From: Paludibacteraceae bacterium
GTDB lineage: Bacteria; Bacteroidota; Bacteroidia; Bacteroidales; Paludibacteraceae
Direction: 5' to 3'
DNA length: 64,000 bases
NCBI GenBank assembly: GCA_017447875.1
Contig: JAFSMP010000015.1
Location: 1 to 64,000, forward strand
Shown here: piece after piece, positions 51,114-61,300 of the stretch
Layout of the letters: every line of letters starts with the position of its first letter
Position numbering within the stretch: position 1 is the first letter of the stretch
Made by a program: the position numbers and the translations under genes
Notes under the pieces: model-generated
Database searches by the model: none
What the model saw: only the letters and a program-made list of their open reading frames with translations
Told to the model about the DNA's origin: nothing

Positions 51114-51923
51114 ATGCGTAGTAAATTCATTCTATATGGTTTGGCAGTAGCGGCGTTGTGTGCATGCACGAATAATAAGGACGTGGGAGCGCGCATCAGC
51201 ACGCGCATGAGTGCGCAGGCTTCGGCTCCGACGGATTTCCACGACGGCGACCGGATAGGCGTCAGTGCACGGGAGTTCAATGTTCCCGTTTGCACGAATC
51301 AGGCATGGCAGTACAGCAACGGCGTGTTTACGAGTGCAGACAGTATCCTTGTGGAAGCGGGGAGCGAGTTGCGTCTGAGTGCTTATTTTCCCTATGAGGC
51401 GGCTTTGGATGAAGCGGCTCCGACAATCACTATCGACACGCGTACTGATGGCTATACCGATTACCTGTGGGCTGCGGACACGCTGACGATGAGCAGCAGC
51501 GGAATGCAGGCCGAGTTAAGGTTCCGCCACGTGTTGGCGCGTATCGAGTGCGTCTTCCGTCCATCCGCCGAGTATCCGCAGGACGGGACGCTGTCGTTCG
51601 TCTTGAGCGGTATGCAGACGAAGGTGGAGAAGAACGTACTGAACGGCGCAGAGACGCTGTCGGGCGAAGCTGTTATCACCCGAAGCACACAGCCCGGGCA
51701 ACCGATTCTGATAGAGATACCGGCACAGAGTGCGCGTCCCGTTATCTCCTACGAATACGCAGGAAACAGCTATAGCGTAACGCCCGTCACGGATCAGCAG
51801 TACGAAGCGGGACGCAGTTACCGCTATGAAATAGCATTTGGTCCTGAGAGCGATCCTACTATCTCGCTCATGCAGGTCAGCGAACAGAGTACTAACTTTC
51901 AATTACTTCCTCCCCGCCGATGA
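51114..51923 (+). CDS. Second fimbrillin-like lipoprotein
   Basis: 269 residues from ATG 51114 (a GTG at 51105 lies in the repeat). Lipobox ALCAC. Mfa/fimbrillin-like pattern: FHDGDRIGVS, a strand region with SAYFPYEAAL, YLWAADTLT and ELRFRHVLARIECVF. Shorter than the 48760 protein, lacking its second domain. Overlaps the PL9 gene by 4 nt, so translation is coupled. Possible surface glycan-binding role with PL9. Confidence 0.82.
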   Translation: MRSKFILYGLAVAALCACTNNKDVGARISTRMSAQASAPTDFHDGDRIGVSAREFNVPVCTNQAWQYSNGVFTSADSILVEAGSELRLSAYFPYEAALDEAAPTITIDTRTDGYTDYLWAADTLTMSSSGMQAELRFRHVLARIECVFRPSAEYPQDGTLSFVLSGMQTKVEKNVLNGAETLSGEAVITRSTQPGQPILIEIPAQSARPVISYEYAGNSYSVTPVTDQQYEAGRSYRYEIAFGPESDPTISLMQVSEQSTNFQLLPPRR

Positions 51924-53851
51924 GAACTTTCATTACTTTGGCATTGGCTTTGGCGTTGGCGTTCACGACCTCGTCACAGGCTGCATGTTATTATATCGCA
52001 CCTACGGGCAGCGACAGTAACCCGGGAACCGAGTCCGCTCCGCGAGCCACACTGGGCGGAGGCCAGCAGTTGCTCTCTGCGGGCGATACGCTGTATATGC
52101 GCGGGGGAACGTATCAGGTAGCTATGAGCGAGATTATGTCGCTTTCTGACAAAGGTGCCAGCGCATTCTCATACGTCTATCAGCTCAACAAAACCGGTAT
52201 CAACGAAACGCGCAGGACGTGCTATTTCGGTTATCCGGGCGAGAGACCTGTGTTTGATTTCAGTCATGTGCTGCCCAACTCTCGTGTGAGTGCTTTCAGT
52301 CTTGTGGGGGACTATCTGCATCTGAGAAATTTTGAGATAGTGGGTGTCAAAGTACCGGTAACGGGTCACGCGCAGAGCGAGTGTATCTCTGCGCGCAAAG
52401 GCAGTTACTGCATCGTGGAGAACATTGCGATGCACGACGGCATGGCGATCGGTTACTATCAGACTTCGGGTCATAATAACTTAGTGCTCAACTGCGATGC
52501 ATACTGCAATATCGACACCGTGTCTGCCAAGGGCGTGAGCGGAGAGACCTTGGGAGGCAACGTGGACGGTTTCGGTTGTCATGTCACCAACGAGGCAAAA
52601 GATACGGCGAATGTGTTCCGCGGTTGCCGCGCATGGTGGAATTCCGATGACGGTTTTGACCTCATCAACTGCAAGTGCAAAGTGGTGATTGACTCCTGCT
52701 GGTCGTTCTACAACGGCTATATCCCCAACGGCAACAAGGCGATTGCGGACGGTAACGGCTTCAAGGCAGGAGGGTATGGAATGTCTTCGCCCATAAGCGG
52801 CAATCCCGCAGTTATTCCTATGCACGAGGTGAAGAACTGCGTAGCGTTCTACAACCGCGCCAACGGTTTTTACGCCAACCACCATTTAGGCGGTCTGCTG
52901 ATAGCCAACAACACGGCGATGTACAACTCCAACAACTTCAGTATGACCAACCGCAAGACGGCTAATACAGACAGTACTCCGGCGGAGAATGTAAGCGGCT
53001 ACGGACATATACTGATCAATAACGTGTCGTACAATCCCAATAAGGGGTTAGACTACGGGTCTATCGACAGCGCGAAGTGTGAACTAAGGAACAACCACGT
53101 AGTGAGCGATGAACACGTGTTCATCAATGCCACACGTCTCAGTCCGAGCAATATGTACAAGATCAGCCTGACTGCAGCGCGAGAGGCGGACGGACGGTTG
53201 CCCGAACAGACATTCCTGGTAGCACCTTTAGGAGGCGTACTGGAACAAGCAGGTGCCGGCTATGCCTATACGCCATGGGCGTATGATCTGAGTATTGGCG
53301 AGACTACATGGGCATCGCTGTACTTGGAGCACCCGGTGCGTCTGCCTCAAGCGATAGAGGCGTACTATGTGATTAAGATGGACAGCGTAGCGACGATGCG
53401 CCGCTTGCCGGCAGGGTGTATTCTGAACCGAGAGACACCTGTCTTCTTGCATAGCGAAGAGGCTGCAGGGCTGACACTCCCTTATGCCGTCGCTACGGCA
53501 TATAAGGCAGATACGGCAGTTGTACAAGGCAATCTGTTGTCCGGAACATTGGCAGACAGTATCGTAGCAGGCGGTAGGACGTATGTGCTCAGTTCGTCCT
53601 CGCCCACCAACAGCGAGGATGTAGGGCTATACCTCTACGGCACGTTAGGCAGTACGGTCACGCTTCGTAACCATAGTGCTTTTCTGAATGTTCCTTCGCC
53701 GTCCGCTGCTCCTGCGCTGTTGCGTATGAGGACAGAAGAAACCGAAGTTCCGAATGAGAACTCCGGTAATAGTGCAGCACGCAAAGTGCTGAAGAACGGT
53801 CGGTTGTACATTGAATACAACGGCAGATGGTACGATCTACTCGGCAGATAA
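51920..53851 (+). CDS. PL9-like pectate/rhamnogalacturonan lyase with shared tail
   Basis: 643 residues. Signal peptide ending SSQAAC. Residues about 24-400 form a right-handed beta-helix as in polysaccharide lyase family 9: YYIAPTGSDSNPGTESAPRA at the start, then NVDGFGCH, WWNSDDGFDLINCKCKVVID and DGNGFKAGGYG, where the paired Asp residues bind Ca2+ and a Lys acts as base. C-terminal part (about 420-610) beta-rich, then the shared tail (VLKNGRLYIEYNGRWYDLL). Cleaves uronate-containing backbone by beta-elimination; the locus points to rhamnogalacturonan I. Its tail suggests export to the surface. Confidence 0.88.
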   Translation: MRTFITLALALALAFTTSSQAACYYIAPTGSDSNPGTESAPRATLGGGQQLLSAGDTLYMRGGTYQVAMSEIMSLSDKGASAFSYVYQLNKTGINETRRTCYFGYPGERPVFDFSHVLPNSRVSAFSLVGDYLHLRNFEIVGVKVPVTGHAQSECISARKGSYCIVENIAMHDGMAIGYYQTSGHNNLVLNCDAYCNIDTVSAKGVSGETLGGNVDGFGCHVTNEAKDTANVFRGCRAWWNSDDGFDLINCKCKVVIDSCWSFYNGYIPNGNKAIADGNGFKAGGYGMSSPISGNPAVIPMHEVKNCVAFYNRANGFYANHHLGGLLIANNTAMYNSNNFSMTNRKTANTDSTPAENVSGYGHILINNVSYNPNKGLDYGSIDSAKCELRNNHVVSDEHVFINATRLSPSNMYKISLTAAREADGRLPEQTFLVAPLGGVLEQAGAGYAYTPWAYDLSIGETTWASLYLEHPVRLPQAIEAYYVIKMDSVATMRRLPAGCILNRETPVFLHSEEAAGLTLPYAVATAYKADTAVVQGNLLSGTLADSIVAGGRTYVLSSSSPTNSEDVGLYLYGTLGSTVTLRNHSAFLNVPSPSAAPALLRMRTEETEVPNENSGNSAARKVLKNGRLYIEYNGRWYDLLGR

Positions 53852-54000
53852 AACCCAGCGGTGGCGAGATTGCCGGCGTTCGGAAGAGCGCAGTTCGGGT
53901 CCCCATTCGCATTCTATGGTCATGTCGGGGAGTACGCAATTAGCGCGCTCAGCAAGAGCAAAAGCGCGATATTAAGAAGACATTTCATAGTTTATTTACA

Positions 54001-54028
54001 GAAAGCCGGCATGTACGTGCCGGCTTTC
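54001..54028. terminator. Strong hairpin between convergent genes, bidirectional terminator
   Basis: 11-bp perfect stem GAAAGCCGGCA / TGCCGGCTTTC with a 6-nt loop, between the PL9 gene and the leftward 53-residue gene. Confidence 0.75.
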
Positions 54029-54091
54029 CTTACCAATCTTTTTCGTTTTAACTTTAATATCAACCTTTTTATGAAGTTGCAGTGAGGGAGT

Positions 54092-54253
54092 TTATTTGAA
54101 TAAACTCTCATCGGGGTTGTAATCATTCACCGGCGTTCCTATCTGCAGGGTTTTGGTGCCGGAGGCAGCGCAGATAGTAGCAGAGGGAGTGACGGAAAGG
54201 ATCTCCGTACGAGGAGATGTGTAAGCGTTCTTATGATTGATTGTTGTTTTCAT
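54092..54253 (-). CDS. 53-residue conserved-type small protein with a Shine-Dalgarno site
   Basis: Starts MKTTINHKNAYTSPRTEILS, continues with a Ser/Thr/Ala/Gly stretch containing one Cys and ends acidic (NDYNPDESLFK). From memory this resembles a family of roughly 50-residue Bacteroidales proteins (pattern Y-x-x-P-x-x-E-x-L) of unknown function. Nineteen nt after the stop of the 54273 gene. Unusually for this genome it has a strong AGGAGG 8 nt before the ATG. No signal peptide; could be a regulatory or ribosomally made precursor peptide. Confidence 0.7.
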   Translation of the reverse strand: MKTTINHKNAYTSPRTEILSVTPSATICAASGTKTLQIGTPVNDYNPDESLFK

Positions 54254-54267
54254 CGTTGTGTCCTCCT
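54254..54267 (-). promoter_or_regulatory. Shine-Dalgarno site of the small protein
   Basis: AGGAGG followed by an 8-nt spacer before ATG 54253. Nearly all other starts in the window lack such a site. Confidence 0.7.
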
Positions 54268-54272
54268 ATTCA

Positions 54273-56252
54273 TTATTTAACAATCTGTCCTTGTACGTTA
54301 TACTTCACGCCGTCGCGGATGATGATGAGTTGTCCGTTCTCGAAGCGTTTGTTTGTTTGCGCGGTGGAAGTTTGCACTTCGTCAATCGCCGTTGGAGTAT
54401 TGTATGGTCCTACATGCACGCGCATTCTCGGAGCCGCAGCTCCTCCTCCGCCGTAGTTGAGGTATGCCTTGTTCGCCGGTATGTATGCACCGGTGTAGCG
54501 AATGAGGCACACGGTGCCGTTGTCATCATAGAGGCTATAGGTAGTGCCTGATTCGGTATCAGTGCTCGGGTTCGCAGTACGGGCTACGGTACCTGTGAAG
54601 AGGTTTTTCGCGATAGCGGGTGCACCGAGCGTATATGGGAGTTGATAATCACCATCTGTTTCGGAATAGAGGAATACGCCGGTGTTCGCAGGTATAGCGG
54701 AGTTCTCCACCTTGTTGATATAGAGTACATCTTCGTCTCCCTCTTCATCGCGAACGATGTCCGCTACGTAGGCATACACGCCGGATGGCAGTTCTACATC
54801 CTGCGGAGCGCAGAAGGAAGCCCAGTTGTTAGAGATGGTAACGGGGTAATAATCATTTACGTAGCCGAAGAGCGTAATGATAAGGTACATTGTGCCGGAA
54901 GTGCTTACTTCCAGATGATTAGACGGTGTAGCCAGTTCCCACTCATAATATGGTGATTCCGTATTCGCAACTGCCGGGCCATAATTTTTACCATTAGCAC
55001 CGTTCACTTTGATAGTACGGGTTCCAGAGCTTGCTCCAGTAGCAGCACGGATACCGATTTTCTCAATGACATAATTACTTGGTGCAGCGATTGTAATTGT
55101 AGAAGCATCTTGTACACGGAGAGCTTTTGTTCCTGTGGCATCACTTTCGCTTGTATATAGAAGGATGTTATTTGCAGTAGAAAAGCCTTGTTTACCTGCT
55201 TCCTGCGAAACTGTGACCGTAGAGAGTGCGATATTGCCGCTATAGATAATTACAGCATTTTTGTCGAAAGATAGCGATTCACCACTCATGGCAGGAGCAA
55301 TAGGTTCCAAATCTTTCTCTACAATGAAAGCAAGCGGATAGACAGCTCCACCAACACCTTTAATAGAAATGATATTTACCACGCCATCCACCATCGTCAG
55401 TTCTTTCTCTACGTTTGCTTCACTTCCTGTTGAGTTTGTTACGTTCTCTGCGGCTGCTCCATTGAGCGAAACAGCAAAGCCACGTTCACTCGCTGCACGA
55501 CCGACAAAAGTCACTTTCTTTGCATTCTTTACACGGAAAGTAAGGTTAGTGTTTGTGCCCAATTGCCATGGTTGAACATTGTTATAGGCAGTGCCGTCAA
55601 TTGTGTAGTTTTTTGCTTCGCGGCGCGTAGTGCAAGTTGTTTCTACGCCCGTGATATCATCCTTGAAGAGGGTTACTACTGCTTTCGTTGTTGTAGCTGC
55701 ATATACGGATTTTGGTGTTACTTCAATGCTGCGAACATATCCTGTACCGGCACTCATGTTGATGACTACATTGCCATCAGTGAGAACCATAGAAGTATAT
55801 GTCTGATTGTTTCCATCCAAAGCAAGCGAAGAAGTTAAGGCGTTAGACACCGCCATCGTAGCCGCATTTTCTCCGTCGCGCTTTACTGTGATGGCGAGAT
55901 CCGATCCGGCTTTGCAGTTCGGAATAACGATTGAAGGGTTCACACCTGATGCTTGAGAAATCAGACGAATACCTGAACCATTAAAGAAGACACGGAACGT
56001 GTTGCCACGAGTCAAGAACTTGAGTCCTTCCGTTGGAGCAAACTTTTGTCCGTCGGCTACGTAGAGTTCTTCCGCCGTGTCCTGACTTTTGTAATAATAA
56101 GATGAGCTTTTGAGGGTCCAATAATCTGTGTTCACTTCTGTAGCTCCTTCGGGATAGAAGTCCGTTTGTGCAATGGACGTGAAAGTCCATGATGCAGCAT
56201 TCAACGCAAGGGAGAGAAGTGCTGCTGTTACGATTAATATTGTTTTTTTCAT
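54273..56252 (-). CDS. Exported beta-rich protein with shared tail
   Basis: 659 residues. Signal peptide MKKTILIVTAALLSLALNAA. Several beta domains: about 20-180 (WTFTSIAQTDFYPEGATEVN), about 190-310 (VTLFKDDITGVETTCTTRRE, then VTFVGRAASERGFAVSLNG) and about 330-470; around 470-620 a domain with PVTISNNWASFCAPQDVELP and GVYAYVA often seen in exported Bacteroidales proteins. Ends in the shared tail (FENGQLIIIRDGVKYNVQG). No catalytic motif; pectin binding is a guess from the neighbours. Probably co-transcribed with the 56413 gene upstream. Confidence 0.82.
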   Translation of the reverse strand: MKKTILIVTAALLSLALNAASWTFTSIAQTDFYPEGATEVNTDYWTLKSSSYYYKSQDTAEELYVADGQKFAPTEGLKFLTRGNTFRVFFNGSGIRLISQASGVNPSIVIPNCKAGSDLAITVKRDGENAATMAVSNALTSSLALDGNNQTYTSMVLTDGNVVINMSAGTGYVRSIEVTPKSVYAATTTKAVVTLFKDDITGVETTCTTRREAKNYTIDGTAYNNVQPWQLGTNTNLTFRVKNAKKVTFVGRAASERGFAVSLNGAAAENVTNSTGSEANVEKELTMVDGVVNIISIKGVGGAVYPLAFIVEKDLEPIAPAMSGESLSFDKNAVIIYSGNIALSTVTVSQEAGKQGFSTANNILLYTSESDATGTKALRVQDASTITIAAPSNYVIEKIGIRAATGASSGTRTIKVNGANGKNYGPAVANTESPYYEWELATPSNHLEVSTSGTMYLIITLFGYVNDYYPVTISNNWASFCAPQDVELPSGVYAYVADIVRDEEGDEDVLYINKVENSAIPANTGVFLYSETDGDYQLPYTLGAPAIAKNLFTGTVARTANPSTDTESGTTYSLYDDNGTVCLIRYTGAYIPANKAYLNYGGGGAAAPRMRVHVGPYNTPTAIDEVQTSTAQTNKRFENGQLIIIRDGVKYNVQGQIVK

Positions 56253-56323
56253 TGTATTAAGTTGTTTTTATTATTCCATGTTATCCGATTGCCGTTCCTT
56301 TTTCGTGCCGGAGTCGTTCCGGC

Positions 56324-56367
56324 AATCCTGTGTTAATGCTGTGTTAATCCTGTGTTAATCCTGTGTT
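56324..56367. repeat. 11-bp tandem array
   Basis: Four units AATCCTGTGTT (second unit has one change) in the gap between the 56413 and 54273 genes. Same period as the arrays at 38171-38240. Confidence 0.9.
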
Positions 56368-56412
56368 GAAGACAGCAGTTTGGATTAGGGTTCGAGGCAT
56401 GCACGGGTTATG

Positions 56413-57534
56413 TTAGAGTTTAGCGCCAGTGAGGGAATAGCGGATGCCGTCACGGATGATGACGAGTTGTCCGTTCTCGATGGCTTTAACGGCTTTGTGT
56501 GTTGCCGGTGTATTGTCGATAGCGGTCGGTATTACCGGGTCATCACCGGGTTCTTCGGTGGCTTTCTTGACGACACTGAAGCCGAAGAGGTACATACCTC
56601 CGTCCACGCTGAAATAGAGCGTTGCAGCCTGTGCACAGTCGTAGGTGCCTACTTGTATTACCTGCGAGTCCGCAGTGCCATCGGTAGTATGGGTAATGAC
56701 AGCCGTCTTGTCGCTCAGCGAGCCTTCGGAGAGATAGAGACTGCGGGTAACGTCAGCATTCTTGGTAGAAGACATCGCATAGACTGTAACGGTAGCAGGG
56801 TACTGTACATCGACCGTAGCGATGCGTCCGTTGCTCTTGGGTGAACCCGCGAAATAGAGTGCTTTGGTGAAAGAGAGCGACTCGTAGCTGCGTTTTACGG
56901 AATGAATCCTCATGAGGTTCTTGGAATCCGTTTCTTCTGCCGAGTAAACATGTACGCCGTTGGAGAAGAGGGAGTCGGTCCAAACGGTGTCAACGGAGTA
57001 CGCCTCGAAGCTATAGAAGATGCTGTCCGAAACGACAGGAGCTGTCTCTCCGTTAGAGGTGAATACCACTTTGTAGAGATAGATGCCGCCGTTGCTTTTA
57101 AGCTCGGTTGTACCATACTTGATGTCGAAAGAAATCACATTGTAGAAATCGCGATTGTTTACATCATCGTGTTCTTTTTTGGTATCTTTGGTAACATCGC
57201 CAACCGTAATATGACGTTCAGCATCTGATCCACTGCAAACGTATAGTTCCAGTGTTCCGGAATAAGTAGAAGTAAATGTACATGTACGAGATTCCGAGCC
57301 AATTGATCCCGAACCGGAAGCAATCATACCTACAGACTTTTTATTGTCCTCAGCGGTTCCGAAATAGCGTCCGGAAGTAGCACTGTGCGAACCATCCCAT
57401 CCAGCCACTGTCATTGTGAAGTCTCCTTCACCATAGGTTTGATTACCCGTAGAACCCTCACCGAACGTGAGTGTTTGTGCATTCATGCTGCCTGCCATGA
57501 GTGCGGCAGCAAAAAAAGTAAAAATCTTCTTCAT
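56413..57534 (-). CDS. Exported beta-rich protein with shared tail
   Basis: 373 residues. Signal peptide MKKIFTFFAAALMAGSMNAQ. Two similar beta domains (about 20-165 with CTFTSTYSGTLELYVCSGSD, about 170-330 with VTVYAMSSTKNADVTRSLYL and GGMYLFGFSVV), like pectate-lyase-associated or CBM-type jelly rolls. Pro-rich linker and the shared tail (IENGQLVIIRDGIRYSLTG). Own -7 box at 57602-57609, 67 nt upstream. Probably a surface-attached carbohydrate-binding protein; inference from context. Confidence 0.8.
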   Translation of the reverse strand: MKKIFTFFAAALMAGSMNAQTLTFGEGSTGNQTYGEGDFTMTVAGWDGSHSATSGRYFGTAEDNKKSVGMIASGSGSIGSESRTCTFTSTYSGTLELYVCSGSDAERHITVGDVTKDTKKEHDDVNNRDFYNVISFDIKYGTTELKSNGGIYLYKVVFTSNGETAPVVSDSIFYSFEAYSVDTVWTDSLFSNGVHVYSAEETDSKNLMRIHSVKRSYESLSFTKALYFAGSPKSNGRIATVDVQYPATVTVYAMSSTKNADVTRSLYLSEGSLSDKTAVITHTTDGTADSQVIQVGTYDCAQAATLYFSVDGGMYLFGFSVVKKATEEPGDDPVIPTAIDNTPATHKAVKAIENGQLVIIRDGIRYSLTGAKL

Positions 57535-57601
57535 GATATAAAATTGTTATTTTTTATTAGTTGCAGATTAAACAGATTAAGCAAATTTCCAAAGTGCGAT
57601 G

Positions 57602-57609
57602 CAAAGGTA
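57602..57609 (-). promoter_or_regulatory. -7 box, A-tract/GCA class
   Basis: TACCTTTG on the minus strand preceded by AAAAAGCAC, a variant of the GCAG extension. Confidence 0.65.
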
Positions 57610-57652
57610 GTGCTTTTTGTGAATATTCATAGTATATGCTCGTTCAAAAGGC

Positions 57653-57667
57653 ATGTAATTTTGTACA
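57653..57667. promoter_or_regulatory. Copy of the ATGTAATTTTGTACA element
   Basis: Exact 15-base match to 45172-45186, here 43 nt upstream of the -7 box of the 56413 gene. Confidence 0.5.
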
Positions 57668-57674
57668 GATGTCC

Positions 57675-58325
57675 TTATTTCAGTACTAATTTACCTTCTT
57701 TCTCGTACTGTTTGATGAGGATGAGGCAATCTCGGAAGATGTCCAGGGGGGATTGTTGCGTGAGGGTGTCCGTGCGGAACGCATCATAGCCGATTGTGAT
57801 GCCGTGGGTCATGGTAGTGATGTCACCGCCCCGGCTGACCTGTTTGTCGAGCCATGTACGGAACGCCTGTACGGAAGGCACGTTCTTTCCTCCGAACGAG
57901 AACTGTTTGAGCCGTGGGGAGAGTCCGAGCGAGTCGCAGAGAGCGAGCAGAGAGTCGGACTTATGGTTGTAGGGCAAAGCGAGTGCCGTAGGATGGACTC
58001 CGAGACGGGCAAAGACAGCGCTGTCTCCTTTCCGTATTTCCTGCGCGGCTTCGGCGAGGGACATTTTGGTGAGATCCCGATGGGAGAAAGTGTGGTTGCC
58101 GATCGTGTGTCCGTGCCGGTACAACAAGGCAGCCTGTTCCCATGTACAAGCAGCCGCTCCGCGTATCTCTTTGCGGCGGTCAATATTCCGTGGAATCAGA
58201 TAGAACGTCCCTTTCATTTCCAGCGAGTCGAGCAAAGGCATGACAACCGTAGCGTGCTCCGCCAAGCCGTCATCGAAGGAGAGCGTCAGTTGCAACACGG
58301 ATGCCAGTAAGAGTATAGATTTCAT
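57675..58325 (-). CDS. CE4-type polysaccharide deacetylase
   Basis: 216 residues from ATG 58325. A short hydrophobic start (MKSILLLASVLQ) runs straight into NodB motif 1, LSFDDG. Motif 2 is GNHTFSH (metal-binding HxxxH type), followed by ALPYNHKSD and MTHGITIG. CE4 enzymes remove N- or O-acetyl groups using Zn or Co. With two other acetylesterases upstream, action on acetylated pectin side chains is possible, but N-acetyl glycans cannot be excluded. The start overlaps the upstream gene by 56 nt. Whether the N-terminus is a cleaved signal is unclear because motif 1 follows so closely. Confidence 0.85.
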   Translation of the reverse strand: MKSILLLASVLQLTLSFDDGLAEHATVVMPLLDSLEMKGTFYLIPRNIDRRKEIRGAAACTWEQAALLYRHGHTIGNHTFSHRDLTKMSLAEAAQEIRKGDSAVFARLGVHPTALALPYNHKSDSLLALCDSLGLSPRLKQFSFGGKNVPSVQAFRTWLDKQVSRGGDITTMTHGITIGYDAFRTDTLTQQSPLDIFRDCLILIKQYEKEGKLVLK

Positions 58326-61300
58326 GATTGCGGATGATGAATATTTGTCCGTTACGCAGCACTTTGGTTGTCTGCGGAGTATCAACGGCTGCGTTGATGT
58401 CTGTTGTTACTCCGCCTCCTTCCCCCGGCAGTTCATCGTCTCCTCCGTCGGGTATGGGTTTAGGCAAGTATTGCAGGGAATGGAGATAGTAGGCATTGTC
58501 GGAAGTGAGATAGACGACACCGGCTACAGCCGTTGTGAAACGCAAGGTAGTGCGGTGGGACTCGCTCTCTGCAGCTATCTCTCCGAGGGTCTTGGAAGCC
58601 ACGGTGTCTCCGTTCATCCATAGGGTCATACGCCGGGCGGTGTTGCTGACATTGGAGGGTTGCACCTCCGCGATGATGGTACCCGGATAGGCTATATTGA
58701 GGGCATAGCAGCGGTCGTTCGCCGAGCTGACAACCATGCCTGCCGTGCTCGTAGGAGAGACAAAACCGGCAGGACTGGAGTTGGTATAAGCAGCGCCGGA
58801 TTTCTTGACGATAGCGTGCGAACCCGTATAACCGCGGAGGTAGAGACCGTTCAAACAGACGAGCGATTTTGCAATCGTATCGCCGTTGGCGTAGGCAGAG
58901 AAAGTCCAAGTGGTGGTATCGGTCACCACCTGTTCGTCGCCGAAATCAATACCCAGTTGTGCTTCGGGTACTCCGGGAAGGGTGTCCTCGACGGTGATGC
59001 CGTAATCGCTCAGGAGTCCGAGCTCGCAGAGACGGTTGTAAGCGCGGTGACCATAGAGTTCCTGCGAGGGTGCGTCAAAATGCTTGAGGTCGGACAGCAT
59101 CGTACCGTCCTGCATATCGATGACATAGACATTCGTCATAGTCCGGGCAAGGCTGTATTGCGCCCGCTCGATAGTAGCGTTATAAAGCGAACTACGCTTA
59201 CTGACCGTTCCCATGATGAAAGGGAGCGTGGCGTAGTCGGTGTTGCCGGTGATAGCGACCAGCGAGTCGCGGATATAGGTGATGAGGTCGCGGAGGTTCT
59301 GTTCATACTGCGCAGCGGCGGACGAAGGCGAGCGGTCACTCTCGCCCTGATGCCAAAGGACACAACGGATGTCTGCGTCCAGGTCTTGGTTCGCCAGTGT
59401 GGCGAGACACGCACGCGCGTTTGCAAGAAGCGCAGGTGCAAGTGCTTTGCCGTCCAGTCCGGAGGATGTAGGTTGTAGCCCCACTATACCCGCTGTGTCC
59501 AGATAGGAAGGCTCAACCGACCAATGACGGTTGCCTGAAGAAGCACACGCCGGCGAGATAGACGAGCCTCCGGCTGACTCCTTAATAATATACACGTTAT
59601 GCGCAGGCGCGAGGTGTTGCGCCAGTTCGTAATAGACAATCGCATCATACGCCCATCGTCCGAGCGTTGTTCCATTACTGCCCTCGGCTGCGGGGATGAA
59701 AGGGGCGAAAGCGCCCAGCCCTCCGGTGTAGTCCCACCCGGCGCTGTTGCCATAACTCCAGAAGACACACTCCATACCTGTCTCACCCACAGCAGCCGTC
59801 AGATAAGCCGGCTGCGTCTCCAGTTTGCCTCGCCCGTCCGTATTGCTCTGTCCGGCCGTAATGATCACGGGAACACGAGTCTTGGCGGGCGTCTCTCCTC
59901 CTTCATGCAAGCGATCCTCCGAGTCATCAGCGTCCGGCACGTATTTGACGGCATAGACGCGATAGGCTACCGTGGCTCCGAAGAAGAAAGTACCTCCGGT
60001 AGAAGCGTGTACCTGATACGTTGCCGGGGTGGAGGCGGAGGAGAGAGTGTTGGTCTCGATGCTCACGGAGTCTGCGCCGTTGAAAAGGATCTTGAGGAAA
60101 CGTCCGGCGGTGGTGATGTTTTCCGGCGCCATAGAGACGAAGAGCGTACCCTGTCCTGCGGTGTTGAGTGCAAAAAGCGGCGTGGTCGTGTTAGAGGCTG
60201 CTATCCCTGCCGTAGCGTCGGCGTCGATGCCGGAGAAATTACCGGCAGCCACACGGGCGTACATGGTTGTTTGCTCGTTGAGGAAATCCACCGTGGATTT
60301 GCCGCTGCGGACGGAGATAGAGCGGTTATAACTGCCGTTGCTGCTGCGGGTGTTATGTCCGCGCAGGTAGAGCCCGTCGAGAAGCACGACAGAGGTGGCG
60401 ATAGTGTCTTTGTCGGCATAGCCGCGATTGTCAAAACGCCAGACGATTGAATCCGTCACCACGGCTTCCTGGCTCGCAAAATCACTTTTCTGCGGGATAG
60501 TGATGTTCGGTTTCATCGCATCAATAAGCGGCTGGTAGTCGGCGATAGCAGCTCCGTTGATGGACGCGGCAGTCCATGAGGCAATGTCGTTATTCACCCA
60601 CGCACACACGGCACGCGCACCGGCTTCGCTGGTATGGGTGGTACCACCGGCAGGGAAGAAGACCGCGCCCGTGATACTCTTGCCGCAGGACTCCCAGATG
60701 GTTTGGCTACCGAGGTTCATATCGAGACAGGGGATCTGCAAGGACGCTGCTAACTGACGCGCTTGCAGCGGGTAGTTGAGCTCGTTGTTACCGGGTTCGC
60801 CTGCTGCATCTCCGGCGTCTATACGCCCGAGTGCGGTCAGTGTATTACCACTCCAGAGACTACGGCAGATGCTGGTACCGAGAATCGGGTACGCGCCGGC
60901 TGCTTTCACCTCATTGACCATGCGCGTGAGATAGGTCAGGTATTCGGATTCCGTGACGGTCTTATAGCCGTTGTGTACTGAAGAAGGACCGCCTTTCTGG
61001 TCGTTGTGACCAAAGGTGATGATGACATAATCGCCAGCCTCCACAGCGGTGAACCCCGCTACGTAAGGACGCTCCAGCAGGTAGGTCTGATAGCCAGAAG
61101 AGTTATAATCGGTGATGCCCATAACCGCTTTCCAGTAGTTGGCGGAGGAATAGAAACCCTTTGCCGTTGTGCCGGTGTGCGCCCAGTCCTGAACGGTCAT
61201 GCCGTTGATGTACTCCCCGAAGAACTGCCCCCAACCGCGCATTCCGTCCGTGTAGTCTTTGTTCGCGGACGCCTGATTAGACTGATCGCCGTAGATACTG

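Noticed and set aside
53852-54000. Possible frameshifted small exported protein on the minus strand (hydrophobic start MKCLLNIALLLLLSALIA, then a second frame)
   Set aside because: The hydrophobic frame stops after 22 codons, no homology was recognised and it lies beyond the terminator hairpin at 54001-54028; too weak to call even a pseudogene.
59599-60450. 283-codon frame opposite the double acetylesterase
   Set aside because: Shadow frame; composition and lack of motifs argue against a gene.
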